Assembly: GCA_017526905.1 (NCBI GenBank)
Contig: JAFXQT010000089.1
Span: forward strand, 1 to 36,270
DNA length: 36,270 nt
Origin: Bacteroidaceae bacterium
Lineage (GTDB): Bacteria > Bacteroidota > Bacteroidia > Bacteroidales > Bacteroidaceae
Direction: 5' to 3'
The notes beneath the pieces were generated by a model that saw only the letters and a program-made list of their open reading frames with translations, did no database searches and was not told the origin of the DNA. Below are positions 7,419 to 15,956 of the stretch, in pieces; the first letter of the stretch is position 1, and the number at the start of each line of letters is the position of its first letter. The translations under genes and the position numbers were made by a program.

Positions 7419-8423
7419 ATGAAAGATTTCGCCCCTACCCTTCTGCGCTGGTACGCCACCAACGGACGCACGTTGCCGTGGCGCGGCACACACGACCCCT
7501 ATCTCATTTGGGTAAGCGAAATCATACTTCAGCAAACACGTATTGAACAGGGGCGCGACTACTACCTGCGCTTCACCCGCCACTGGCCCACCGTGCAGGC
7601 CCTGGCCGCCGCCACCGAGGACGAGGTGCTGCTGCAATGGCAGGGACTGGGCTACTATAGCCGGGCACGTAACATGCTGCACGCTGCCCGCCAGGTAATG
7701 CAACAAGGCGGGACGTTTCCATGCACCATTGAGGGACTGCGCCAACTGAAAGGCGTCGGGCCCTATACAGCCGCTGCCATCGGGTCGATGGCCTTCGGCC
7801 TGCCTGTTGCCACTGTGGATGGCAACGTGTATCGCGTGCTGGCCCGCCACTTCGGCATAGACACCCCTATCAATTCCACCCAAGGCCAGAAGCTTTTTGC
7901 ACAACTGGCCCAGTCGCTACTGCCACAGCAACAAGCAGCCGACTTCAACCAAGCCATGATGGACTTCGGAGCCATTCAGTGTACACCGCAGTCGCCCCAT
8001 TGCGATACCTGCCCGCTGGCCGACACCTGCGTGGCATTGCACACGGATCAGACCGAGCGCCTGCCGGTGAAAGGAAACAAGACGAAAGTCACCACCCGCC
8101 GCCTTACATATATATATATAAGGTGTAACGGTTTCACGGCCATACACCGGCGTCCGGCCGGCGACATCTGGCAAGGCCTGTGGGAACCAGTGAAAATGGA
8201 AGAAGGGAAGATGAAAATGGAAGATGCCGTCTGTCTGCGCCAAAATGTGAAGCACGTGCTGACGCACCAAGTGCTGCTGGCCGACTTCTACCTGCTGCTT
8301 ACCGACCAGCGCCCCGCCCTGCCCCCAGACTACATTTGGGTACACGAATCCGAGCTGTCGGGCTATGCTGTGCCTCGGTTGGTGGAAATACTATTGGAAA
8401 GTGTACCCGAAATAACTGAATGA
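7419..8423 (+). CDS. mutY: A/G-specific adenine glycosylase
   Basis: This 334-residue enzyme removes adenine mispaired with 8-oxoguanine or G. The catalytic Glu lies in SEIILQQTRIEQ (E34), the helix-hairpin-helix is LKGVGPYTAAAIGSMAF (110-126), and the catalytic Asp is D134 in VDGNVYR. The iron-sulfur loop has Cys188, Cys195, Cys198 and Cys204 with the canonical C-x6-C-x2-C-x5-C spacing. A MutT-like recognition domain follows. Two oddities lie in that domain's coding sequence: a 13-base alternating AT run (8108-8120, encoding YIYI) and a low-complexity insertion KMEEGKMKMED encoded by purine-rich repeats. It starts 31 bases after gldE and is probably in the ssb-gldE operon. Confidence 0.95.
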   Translation: MKDFAPTLLRWYATNGRTLPWRGTHDPYLIWVSEIILQQTRIEQGRDYYLRFTRHWPTVQALAAATEDEVLLQWQGLGYYSRARNMLHAARQVMQQGGTFPCTIEGLRQLKGVGPYTAAAIGSMAFGLPVATVDGNVYRVLARHFGIDTPINSTQGQKLFAQLAQSLLPQQQAADFNQAMMDFGAIQCTPQSPHCDTCPLADTCVALHTDQTERLPVKGNKTKVTTRRLTYIYIRCNGFTAIHRRPAGDIWQGLWEPVKMEEGKMKMEDAVCLRQNVKHVLTHQVLLADFYLLLTDQRPALPPDYIWVHESELSGYAVPRLVEILLESVPEITE

Positions 8424-8541
8424 AGGTGAAACGCTTAATGTTTTCGGTCAAAAAAGCAAATATTTTTTCCCAAAAAAGTAAAAAGAAGCCTCTTTTGAAT
8501 AAAAAAACACGCAAATATTTCTGTAACTGCTTGGAAATACC

Positions 8542-8549
8542 TACTTTTG
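8542..8549 (+). promoter_or_regulatory. -7 element upstream of the HU gene
   Basis: TACTTTTG fits the TAnnTTTG box exactly and lies 52 bases before the HU start codon. The -33 region has only a partial TTTC match at 8518-8521. The preceding 100 bases are very A-rich. Confidence 0.6.
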
Positions 8550-8601
8550 CAAGCCTTTTTACAGGAACGTACATAAACCCATACATTAAAATACCACAAA
8601 A

Positions 8602-8886
8602 ATGACAAAACAAGACATCGTCAACACCATCTCTGAACAGACCGGTCTTGACAAAGCCGTGGTTCTGACCACCATTGAAGCATTCATGGCAACCGTGAAA
8701 GATGCTCTCATCGAGAAGAAAGAAAATGTCTATCTGCGTGGATTCGGCAGCTTCATCCTGAAGCGTCGCGCTCAGAAGACTGCTCGCAACATCACCCAGA
8801 ACACCACTATGATCATTGCCGAGCACAACATTCCCGCCTTCAAGCCCGCTAAGATCTTCTTTGAGGGTGTCAAGGCTGGCAAGTAA
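8602..8886 (+). CDS. HU/IHF-family DNA-binding protein
   Basis: The protein has 94 residues, the usual length of HU-type proteins. It opens MTKQDIVNTISEQTGL and has the family's dimer core with V-Y-L-R-G-F-G-S-F at about 44-52, followed by the DNA-contacting arm (RRAQKTARNITQNTTM) and the FKPAKIF ending. It bends and compacts DNA as a dimer. The gene lies between mutY and a small basic ribosomal-type protein gene, with its own promoter box. The start is supported by the preceding A-rich leader and by full family length. An IHF-like subunit is the alternative label. Confidence 0.95.
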   Translation: MTKQDIVNTISEQTGLDKAVVLTTIEAFMATVKDALIEKKENVYLRGFGSFILKRRAQKTARNITQNTTMIIAEHNIPAFKPAKIFFEGVKAGK

Positions 8887-8948
8887 AGGGTCAGTAATTG
8901 ACGATTTCACACCTTTGTTATAAACTCACTTATTAAATTATTACAGCT

Positions 8949-9038
8949 ATGCCAAGCGGAAAGAAGAAGAAAAGACACAAAATGTCTACTCACAAGCGCA
9001 AAAAAAGACTGAGAAAGAACAGACATAAGAGCAAATAA
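8949..9038 (+). CDS. 29-residue highly basic ribosomal-type protein (AURKAIP1/COX24-like, bS22-like)
   Basis: The frame reads MPSGKKKKRHKMSTHKRKK and ends in RKNRHKSK, 29 residues in all, with well over half Lys, Arg or His. This matches the tiny AURKAIP1/COX24 (DUF1713-type) proteins related to mitochondrial mS38 and mycobacterial bS22, which sit in the small ribosomal subunit. It lies 62 bases after the HU gene and before rng, an arrangement I recall from other Bacteroidales genomes. It is too short for many gene finders. Assignment rests on length, composition and the KMSTHKRKKR-type core; a ribosomal location is inferred from the family. Confidence 0.8.
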   Translation: MPSGKKKKRHKMSTHKRKKRLRKNRHKSK

Positions 9039-9085
9039 GCTATTTGCTCTGCGACTCTCAGCCCTCAGCTTAGTGAGTCACAACG

Positions 9086-9126
9086 AGGAACAAACCGCGC
9101 TCACAACAAAGAGCCGATTTGTTCCT
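9086..9126 (+). promoter_or_regulatory. Hairpin in the rng leader
   Basis: AGGAACAAA (9086-9094) and TTTGTTCCT (9118-9126) form a 9-bp stem around a 23-base loop, 67 bases upstream of the rng ATG. It has no T-tract and is not a terminator. A leader structure on an RNase E/G-type mRNA could be an autoregulatory cleavage site, as known for E. coli rne, but this is inference. Confidence 0.4.
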
Positions 9127-9193
9127 TGTTTGCAACAAACAAAACAACCAGAAACAAGTTACTGCAACAAAACTACATCACACTCACCACACT

Positions 9194-10768
9194 ATGACCT
9201 GCGAAGTATTCGTAGATGTTCAGCCTAAGAAGATAGCCATTGCGCTGACTGAGGACAAACGCCTGGTGGAATACCAAGAGGAAGCCCAGTCGGCCAGTTT
9301 CAACGTAGGCAACATCTACTTTGCCAAGGTGCGAAAGCTTATGCCAGGCCTGAACGCCTGCTTTGTCAATGTGGGCTACGAGCGCGATGCCTTCATGCAC
9401 TACCTGGATCTGGGCACTCAATTCAATTCATTTGCCAAGTACCTCAAGCAGGTAGGCAGCGACAAGAAGAAACTATTCCCCATCAGCAAGGCCAGCATTC
9501 AGCCCATCCTGCCGAAGGAAGGCACCATTTCCAGCACCCTTCAGCTGGGCCAGGAAGTGTTGGTGCAGATTGTCAAGGAACCCATCTCCACCAAAGGCCC
9601 ACGCCTGACCTGTGAGATCACCTTCCCCGGACGTTTCCTGGTGCTCATCCCCTTCTCGGACAAGGTTCATGTTTCTTCCAAAATCAAATCCTCTGCCGAG
9701 CGTGCACGACTCAAGCAGCTCATCACCAGCATCAAGCCAAAGAACTTCGGCGTCATCGTGCGTACGGTGGCCGAAGGCAAGCGAACGGCCGAACTGGATG
9801 CCGAGCTGAAAATACTGGAGAAGCGATGGGACGATGCCATCGCACGCGCACACGCCGCCAAGGACCTGCCATGCCTGTGCTATGAGGAAACCAGCCGGAC
9901 CGTAGCCCTGCTCAGAGACCTCTTCAACCCCACCTATCAGAACATCTATATCAACGATCAGGCGGTGTACGATGAAGTGAAGGACTACGTAAACCTCATC
10001 TCGCCCGAAAACGCGGAAATTGTCAAGCTCTACAAAGGCAAGTTGCCCATCTTTGACAATTTCGACGTGACGCGCCAGATCAAGACTTCGTTCGGCAAGA
10101 CGGTCAGCTACAAGCATGGTGCCTACCTCATCATTGAACACACGGAGGCACTGCATGTGGTCGATGTGAACAGCGGAAACCGCGCCAAGAACCCCGACGG
10201 ACAGGAAGCCAACGCACTGGAAGTGAACCTGGGCGCTGCCGACGAGCTGGCACGCCAGCTACGCTTGCGGGATATGGGCGGAATCATCGTGGTAGATTTC
10301 ATCGACATGAATGTGGCAGAGGACCGACAGACACTCTACGAGCGCATGTGCGAGAACATGAAACGCGACCGCGCCCGACACAACATCCTGCCCTTGAGCA
10401 AATTCGGATTGATGCAGATTACCCGCCAGCGTGTGCGACCCGTGACGGAAGTAACCGTGGATGAGACTTGCCCCACCTGCATGGGAAAGGGTACGATCAA
10501 GTCCAGCTACCTCTTCACCGATGTATTGGAGAAGAAGATTGACATGTTAGTCAATCAGCTGGGCATTAAGACATTCACGCTACACGTTCACCCCTACGTA
10601 GCCGCCTACATCAACCAAGGCTTTCTTTCCATTCGCCTGCGGTGGCAGATGAAATACGGCTTCGGCGTCCGCATCACCCCTAACCAACGCCTCGCCTTCC
10701 TGCAATATGAGTTCTACGACTCCAATGGAGTTGAGATAGACATGAAATCGGAAGATGAGATGAGATGA
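9194..10768 (+). CDS. rng: Ribonuclease G/E family endoribonuclease
   Basis: I place the start at the ATG at 9194, giving 524 residues. An upstream TTG at 9119 is in frame, but its 25 extra residues are low complexity and the family begins at MTCEVFVDVQ. Visible parts are the S1-like RNA-binding region (NIYFAKVRKLMPGLNACFVNVGYERDAFMHYLD), the catalytic core with the Mg-binding VVDVNSG and GGIIVVDFIDM segments, and the CPTCMGKG motif that links subunits through zinc in RNase E/G. The length fits RNase G rather than RNase E, since no long disordered scaffold is present. It processes rRNA and mRNA 5' ends. It is followed by a strong terminator shared with convergent tilS. Confidence 0.93.
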   Translation: MTCEVFVDVQPKKIAIALTEDKRLVEYQEEAQSASFNVGNIYFAKVRKLMPGLNACFVNVGYERDAFMHYLDLGTQFNSFAKYLKQVGSDKKKLFPISKASIQPILPKEGTISSTLQLGQEVLVQIVKEPISTKGPRLTCEITFPGRFLVLIPFSDKVHVSSKIKSSAERARLKQLITSIKPKNFGVIVRTVAEGKRTAELDAELKILEKRWDDAIARAHAAKDLPCLCYEETSRTVALLRDLFNPTYQNIYINDQAVYDEVKDYVNLISPENAEIVKLYKGKLPIFDNFDVTRQIKTSFGKTVSYKHGAYLIIEHTEALHVVDVNSGNRAKNPDGQEANALEVNLGAADELARQLRLRDMGGIIVVDFIDMNVAEDRQTLYERMCENMKRDRARHNILPLSKFGLMQITRQRVRPVTEVTVDETCPTCMGKGTIKSSYLFTDVLEKKIDMLVNQLGIKTFTLHVHPYVAAYINQGFLSIRLRWQMKYGFGVRITPNQRLAFLQYEFYDSNGVEIDMKSEDEMR

Positions 10769-10773
10769 AAAGC

Positions 10774-10815
10774 ATCGCGGCACAACGCTCTTGCAGTTGT
10801 GCCGCGATTCTTTTT
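10774..10815. terminator. Bidirectional intrinsic terminator between rng and tilS
   Basis: A perfect 13-bp stem, ATCGCGGCACAAC (10774-10786) with GTTGTGCCGCGAT (10796-10808), has a 9-base loop and is followed by TCTTTTT. On the other strand it is followed by GCTTTTC. It separates two convergent genes. Confidence 0.93.
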
Positions 10816-10840
10816 AGCAGTTGCTTGCCGGCTCGATGCA

Positions 10841-12223
10841 TCAGAGCTGTGTGATTGTCATTACAAAGCGCGTCTGCGCATCCACCTCGAAACCGGCAGC
10901 CACGCGGCGCCCCACCACCCAGGCTATGCGGTCGCCACTCTCCACCACCAGCTGCCGTTCTTTTTCAAATACCGACAGTTTCTGATCCGTGAGCAAATCG
11001 CTCACCAAGCGTGTGCCCTCCATGCCGAAAGGCTGAAAGCGGTCGGCCTCGGCCGCCAGGCGCACTGTAAGTGGCAACGATAGTTTCTCCAGATCGAAGC
11101 AGGCTGTATGTGCCGCGCGCGGAATCTCAAAACCCGCATACATAGCTTGCCTGCGAATGAGCAAGCGCACACCGGGAGCCACCTCGGCCAATCCTTCCAA
11201 GGGCAACACCGTAGGCGGCACATCAAATCGGTCTGTCCGCCGCCGCCACAGCAAACGCCCACGGTCGCGCAACAGACGCCACTCGGCACTCTGCCACTCA
11301 TGGCCCGGCTCACCGTCCAGATGCTCATACACCTCGGCAGCCTGTTCCGCACCGAAGTCACGCTCCTTCAGTATTTCATACAGCACAGTCCGCGGGGCCG
11401 TGGTGTTCTGCAGGGCTGCTATATCAATGCCATCGGTCGTTTCCACCTGTTGCCGTTCGCCCGCCAGCGCCTTGTCATAAAGCAGCGTGGCCTCTGCCAT
11501 CCGCTGTCCTGTCTGGCAGAGCGTCTCTGCTATACGCGGGTTCAGTTGTGCCAGCAGCGGTATCACTTCAAGCCTTATTTTATTACGCCAAGCGGCATCT
11601 GCATCCCGGTTGGTCGAATCGGTCACCCACGTCTCGCCACGTTCTGTGAGCCATTCCTCAATCTCTGTCCGTGACACCTCGAGCAGCGGTCGCAGCAGCA
11701 ACACTCCCGCCGATGCCGATGGGGCTGCAGAGGCTGCGTCTGATGCCTTGTCCGCAGCCAGCCAGCTGCACACACTCATGCCACACAGGCCACGTATGCC
11801 CGTTCCCCGCACCAGGTTCAGCAGCAGGGTCTCCGCCTGGTCGTCGCGGTGGTGCGCCACACAGATGCACTGCGCTGCTCGTCGGCGAGCCATCTGTCCG
11901 AACCAGTCATAACGCAGCTGACGCGCAGCCATCTCAATACTGATGCCTTGGCGCTGAGCCACGGCTTTGGTTCTGAAGTGCTTCACCGTGAGCGGAAGGT
12001 TGTGCAGCCTGCACACCTTGCGCACAAAGGCCTCATCGCGTTCGCTCTCAGCGCCCCGCAGCTCGAAGTTGCAGTGCAGGGCCTCCACAGCGAAGCCCAG
12101 CTCTTGCAGCGCCAACAGCAACGCCACACTGTCGGCACCGCCACTCACCCCCACCAGCACTGGTCCGCCAGCAGGTGCGATGCGACCTTCAGTGGCCACA
12201 CGTATCTGTTCCAATAGTTTCAT
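10841..12223 (-). CDS. tilS: tRNA(Ile)-lysidine synthase
   Basis: The 460-residue protein carries the N-type ATP pyrophosphatase P-loop SGGADS (27-32) near its N-terminus, the CVAHHRDDQAETLLLNLVRGTGIRGL motif that is diagnostic for TilS, and a C-terminal substrate-binding region ending near RQLVVESGDRIAWVVGRRV. It converts C34 of the CAU anticodon of a minor tRNA-Ile to lysidine, which makes it read AUA. Length and layout match the long (E. coli-type) enzymes. It is divergent from the ABC exporter gene and convergent with rng. A poorly conserved Ala/Ser-rich stretch (DKASDAASAAPSASAG) interrupts the synthetase domain. Confidence 0.95.
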   Translation of the reverse strand: MKLLEQIRVATEGRIAPAGGPVLVGVSGGADSVALLLALQELGFAVEALHCNFELRGAESERDEAFVRKVCRLHNLPLTVKHFRTKAVAQRQGISIEMAARQLRYDWFGQMARRRAAQCICVAHHRDDQAETLLLNLVRGTGIRGLCGMSVCSWLAADKASDAASAAPSASAGVLLLRPLLEVSRTEIEEWLTERGETWVTDSTNRDADAAWRNKIRLEVIPLLAQLNPRIAETLCQTGQRMAEATLLYDKALAGERQQVETTDGIDIAALQNTTAPRTVLYEILKERDFGAEQAAEVYEHLDGEPGHEWQSAEWRLLRDRGRLLWRRRTDRFDVPPTVLPLEGLAEVAPGVRLLIRRQAMYAGFEIPRAAHTACFDLEKLSLPLTVRLAAEADRFQPFGMEGTRLVSDLLTDQKLSVFEKERQLVVESGDRIAWVVGRRVAAGFEVDAQTRFVMTITQL

Positions 12224-12317
12224 GGTGTAATGGTTTTACATGGTTAGAACGTAAGGAACGCCCCTTTTATTGTCTCATTTTTCGCCAAATCTGTGATGGG
12301 CATCGAAATAAAATGCC

Positions 12318-12325
12318 TATCTTTG
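12318..12325 (+). promoter_or_regulatory. -7 element of the ABC exporter gene
   Basis: TATCTTTG matches TAnnTTTG exactly and lies 47 bases before the chosen start codon. I do not see a convincing -33 TTTG. Confidence 0.65.
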
Positions 12326-12372
12326 CGCCACACAAACACATTTACCACACACATCACACATCAGCCACACGC

Positions 12373-14175
12373 ATGAACCTCTTCCAACTGCTGCGCAAGA
12401 TAGCGCCCTATGTCCGCCCCTATCGGTGGTTGGTCATCGTCACCCTCATCCTCACCTTCATCGGTTCGCTCATCGCACAGGTCAATGCCGTGGTGCTGGA
12501 CCGCACTGTCGATGCCATCAATGCCCTGGTGTCACGGCCTCAGTTCGACTGGGCCCACGCTGCCCACATCCTCACCGTCATCAGCATCGTGCTGTTGGGC
12601 AAGGAAGTGCTGTCGGCAGCCATCACCTATGCGCAACAGTATTTCGGCGAACGCATGCGTATCTTCGTGTCGAAGGATCTGTCGCAGGCCGTCATTGACC
12701 GAATTCTCTCCTACCGCATGGCTTTCTTCTCGGCCAACGACAACGAAACCGGCAAATTGCAAACGCGCATAGACCAAGGAGTGAGCAGCCTTTCGGCCAC
12801 GGTGCAGAACTTCTTCATCGACCTGCTCCCCCTCTTCACCAGTGCCGTGCTGGCACTCATACTGATGTTTGCCGCCAACGTGTGGGTGGGCCTCACCGCC
12901 CTGTTCATCGTGCCCGTGTATATTTGGATAACCATAGCCCAAGCGCGCAAGCTGCAAGGGTGGCGCCGCAACATGCGCATGTACCGCGAGCAGAAAAGCC
13001 ACGGCGTGATGAACATCATCGAGAGCATCAGCGTGATCAAGTCGTTCAACCGCGAACAGATTGAGAGCCAGAAACAATGGAACCTCCAAACCGAGTTCAC
13101 CAACAACCAGATGCTCGTCCGCAAGACCTCCTTCCGCTACGACGGACTGAAGAGTTTCGTTCGCCAAGTGGGCACAGTGCTCATCATCATACTCACTGCC
13201 TACCTTGTGCTGTCTGGCTACCCCGGCATGACGATTGGTAAGATTATGTATCACGTTATGCTCTTTGCCAATGTCACTGCCCCCATCACACAGCTGCAGC
13301 GCATCTTCGACCAGATGAACGATGCCCTCATCTATGCCGAGGGCTTCTTCGACATCCTGGATGCCGATGCCGAGCGCGAACCCACCGGCACCTACCGCCC
13401 CGATGTGGTGCACGGGCACTTCCAGCTGAGCGGCGTGGACTTCACCTACCCCAGCGGCACCAAAGCGCTGCACCACATTGACATGGACATCCGTCCGGGC
13501 CAGATCACCGCCTTTGTAGGCCTGTCCGGCGCCGGCAAGAGCACCATTGTGAACCTACTGGACAAGTTCTACGAGCCTGACAGCGGCCAGATTCTGCTGG
13601 ATGGTGTTGACCTGCGGCAGTGGGACACGCACTTCCTTCGCGACAACATCGGTCTGGTGCTGCAGAAGAACCACATCTTCGACGGCACCATCCTGGAGAA
13701 CATACGCTACGGTCGGCCCGACGCCACGCTGGCCGAGGTGGAGGATGCCGCGCGGAAGTCCTACATCTACGATCAGATTATGGCACTGCCCAACGGCTTC
13801 CAGAGCAAAGCCACGGCCCTCTCCGGCGGTCAGCAGCAACGCATTGCCATTGCGCGCATGTTCTTGAAGAACCCGCCCATCATCTTCCTCGACGAGCCCA
13901 CCGCCTCGCTCGACGCCGTGGCCACCGAGCAGATCAAAGCCAGCATCGATGCCATCAAGCAAGGGCGCACCGTCATCATCATCTCCCACAGCATCTCTCA
14001 AATTATCGACTCCGACCTCATCTACGCCCTACAGAACGGGCGTGTGGAACAGAGCGGCGACCCAGAGGGGCTTTACAAGAAAGGCGGCGTTTACCGCGAT
14101 GTAGTGGATGCTGCCGCACGCAGCCTCAATATAGACAAGCTGGCACGCACCATCGACCAAGAACTCAGTTCCTGA
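12373..14175 (+). CDS. ABC-type multidrug/lipid exporter (fused permease and ATPase)
   Basis: From the ATG at 12373 the protein has 600 residues. Longer in-frame starts would run through the promoter box. About six transmembrane segments lie in residues 20-310. The ATPase half has Walker A GLSGAGKST (about 383-391), signature LSGGQQQR (about 483), Walker B IIFLDEPTAS (503-512) and the switch His in ISHSIS (about 539). This is the MsbA/LmrA-type half-transporter layout working as a dimer in the inner membrane. The substrate (drug, lipid or peptide) cannot be told from the sequence. It stands alone with its own promoter and no partner half-transporter nearby, suggesting a homodimer. Confidence 0.92.
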   Translation: MNLFQLLRKIAPYVRPYRWLVIVTLILTFIGSLIAQVNAVVLDRTVDAINALVSRPQFDWAHAAHILTVISIVLLGKEVLSAAITYAQQYFGERMRIFVSKDLSQAVIDRILSYRMAFFSANDNETGKLQTRIDQGVSSLSATVQNFFIDLLPLFTSAVLALILMFAANVWVGLTALFIVPVYIWITIAQARKLQGWRRNMRMYREQKSHGVMNIIESISVIKSFNREQIESQKQWNLQTEFTNNQMLVRKTSFRYDGLKSFVRQVGTVLIIILTAYLVLSGYPGMTIGKIMYHVMLFANVTAPITQLQRIFDQMNDALIYAEGFFDILDADAEREPTGTYRPDVVHGHFQLSGVDFTYPSGTKALHHIDMDIRPGQITAFVGLSGAGKSTIVNLLDKFYEPDSGQILLDGVDLRQWDTHFLRDNIGLVLQKNHIFDGTILENIRYGRPDATLAEVEDAARKSYIYDQIMALPNGFQSKATALSGGQQQRIAIARMFLKNPPIIFLDEPTASLDAVATEQIKASIDAIKQGRTVIIISHSISQIIDSDLIYALQNGRVEQSGDPEGLYKKGGVYRDVVDAAARSLNIDKLARTIDQELSS

Positions 14176-14240
14176 GGTGGGTCGTCCCCTACCGGAACCC
14201 GTATATTTCGCCTTTTTTGAAAGAAAAAGTGCAATAATCC

Positions 14241-14270
14241 TTGCAGGTTCAAAAAAAAGCAGTACCTTTG
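14241..14270 (+). promoter_or_regulatory. Promoter of tRNA-Cys
   Basis: TTG at 14241-14243 and TACCTTTG at 14263-14270 are spaced by 19 bases. The tRNA starts 20 bases downstream. Confidence 0.75.
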
Positions 14271-14289
14271 CATCCGCAAATGCCACAAT

Positions 14290-14364
14290 GGTGCCTTGGA
14301 TGAGTGGCTTAGTCAACGGTCTGCAAAACCGTCTACAGCAGTTCGAATCTGCTAGGCACCTCCA
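14290..14364 (+). tRNA. tRNA-Cys (GCA)
   Basis: The acceptor pairs GGTGCCT with AGGCACC. The anticodon arm is ACGGT-CTGCAAA-ACCGT with anticodon GCA, and the T arm is AGCAG-TTCGAAT-CTGCT. The discriminator is T73, the usual cysteine identity base, and CCA is encoded. It has its own promoter and terminator. Confidence 0.96.
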
Positions 14365-14402
14365 AAGAGGGCCTCTCTACCGAGAGGCCCTCTTTCCTTT
14401 TT
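14364..14402 (+). terminator. Intrinsic terminator after tRNA-Cys
   Basis: A 14-bp perfect stem, AAAGAGGGCCTCTC (14364-14377) and GAGAGGCCCTCTTT (14382-14395), with a TACC loop is followed by CCTTTTT. It begins at the last base of the encoded CCA. Confidence 0.93.
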
Positions 14403-14461
14403 GGCACTTTGTTTCTTCATGCCTGTGCCCTGCCAGGACACCTGTTATCTGTCAGCCGGCA

Positions 14462-15916
14462 CTACCGCTGCGGCAACGGCTTCAGATTCCATTTGGCATT
14501 ATCGGTACCAAAGTCCCATTCAGCCAATGTGGGTGTGCTGTCGGCTACCGAATAGAGCACATAGGTGGTGTTGACACCTTCCTTGCCAGGAATGGCACGC
14601 GGCAACAGCCGATAGGTGCCATCGGTCAACTGCTGTATGCACCACAACTGCTCCGGCGCACCGTTGAATACCGGCACTGTGGTCAGTTCCAGCGTGGCCG
14701 TGGCAGCCAGCGCACGCTCTGTTCCCTCCACCACAATCTTACAATATGGGCCGCCCAGACAACCTCCAGCTTCGGGCACGGGCACGATGGTCCAATGCTG
14801 GTGGGGCCTCATCATATAATCACCGCAGCGCACGCCGATAGCGCCCTGCGGCCAGGTGTCTGCCACCTGGCTCAGCTGTTGGTAGGGCACGGGATTGACA
14901 GGCTTGTCGGGATCAATGCGCCACCATGCCTGCCGTTCCTGTTGCAGGCGTACGAAATCCACCGCCAGTTCAAGGGCATATCCACGCCGTTCGGACAGGA
15001 TCTCAAAAGTGCCGCTGCGGAAGCGTTCGCCCGCCACGGGCCAGCCGTTTTTCCACAGCAGCGGACGCAGTCCAAGAACACTCCGCCCGCCTCGGTCAAA
15101 GTCGGCCTCAAAGTGGCACGACATCACCTCCACCCCATCGGCCAACACCGTGCGGCCGAAATGTCCGGGGCCGCACACACCGTCGCCGGCAGCAATCACC
15201 ATACGTCCGCCGCCCTGGCGCATGTCCCTGCCCACATTGTCCAGATAAGGACCGGTCACACTGCGCGAACGTCCCACCACGATATTATAGGTAGAGTTCA
15301 CCCCATCGCAGCAGGTGCCATGCGTTCCCAACAGATAGTACCATCCGTCGCGGTAAATCAGATCCGTGGCCTCGCAGTCGATGGCCACATCCAGTTCCTC
15401 ATTCCCTGCCACCCGCCGGCCTGTGGCAGGGTCCAGCTCGATCAGCCTGATGTTTCCGAAGTAAGTGCCGAAGGTGGTCCACAAACGTCCCGTGGTGGGA
15501 TCCAGCATCAAGCAAGGATCAATCGCATCGCAATCCTCCAGCCCATCGCTGGCGGCCACCTCGACAGGTGTCGTGAAATGGAAGTCGGGCGAGTGCGGGT
15601 CCAACGACCGGTTCCACATGGTAAGGATGCGACCGTTATGTCCGCCGCCCAGTCCGCCGCCCGTGGCACCATAGATAAAAAGGTAGCGGTCGCCTATACG
15701 CAGCACATCGGGCGCAGCGCCGCCACCAGGACGTTCGGCCCCGCTGTGCCACACCCAGCCATCGTCCGAGATCAAGCCGCCACCCCCAGTCCCGTACGTA
15801 TAGTACTTACCGTCGCACTGGGCAATGGTCGAAGGGTCGTGGATATATGGGGCACCAGTCTGAGCCTTTGCGCCCAGGCACACACAGGAAAAGAAAACTA
15901 AAGCAAGTGGTCTCAT
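14462..15916 (-). CDS. GH43-family arabinanase-like glycosidase with C-terminal lectin-like region
   Basis: The 484-residue protein has a signal peptide (MRPLALVFFSCVCLGAKAQ). A five-bladed GH43 catalytic domain follows, with the general base Asp in YIHDPSTI (D27), the pKa-setting Asp in DAIDPCLM (D133) and the acid Glu in DCEATDLIYRDGWYYL (E182). The arrangement resembles arabinan endo-1,5-alpha-L-arabinosidases. From about 310 to the end the sequence (YMMRPHQHWTIV, LWCIQQLTDGTYRLL) looks like a ricin-type or similar carbohydrate-binding domain. It is secreted or periplasmic and acts on arabinan or related side chains. It lies 40 bases after the other GH43 gene on the same strand, so they are probably one transcript. 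Confidence 0.88.
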   Translation of the reverse strand: MRPLALVFFSCVCLGAKAQTGAPYIHDPSTIAQCDGKYYTYGTGGGGLISDDGWVWHSGAERPGGGAAPDVLRIGDRYLFIYGATGGGLGGGHNGRILTMWNRSLDPHSPDFHFTTPVEVAASDGLEDCDAIDPCLMLDPTTGRLWTTFGTYFGNIRLIELDPATGRRVAGNEELDVAIDCEATDLIYRDGWYYLLGTHGTCCDGVNSTYNIVVGRSRSVTGPYLDNVGRDMRQGGGRMVIAAGDGVCGPGHFGRTVLADGVEVMSCHFEADFDRGGRSVLGLRPLLWKNGWPVAGERFRSGTFEILSERRGYALELAVDFVRLQQERQAWWRIDPDKPVNPVPYQQLSQVADTWPQGAIGVRCGDYMMRPHQHWTIVPVPEAGGCLGGPYCKIVVEGTERALAATATLELTTVPVFNGAPEQLWCIQQLTDGTYRLLPRAIPGKEGVNTTYVLYSVADSTPTLAEWDFGTDNAKWNLKPLPQR

Positions 15917-15956
15917 ATCATCGGGTTATAATGTTATCGCTATTCAGTAACTGCAC

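Noticed and set aside
8420-8605. 61-codon frame before the HU gene
   Set aside because: It overlaps the A-rich leader and the HU promoter box and reads as Lys-rich low-complexity sequence.
9119-9193. Upstream TTG start for rng
   Set aside because: The added 25 residues are low complexity and the family begins at the ATG at 9194.
12175-12372. N-terminal extension of the ABC exporter
   Set aside because: It would be translated from upstream of the -7 box and overlaps the tilS start; the ATG at 12373 gives the normal family length.
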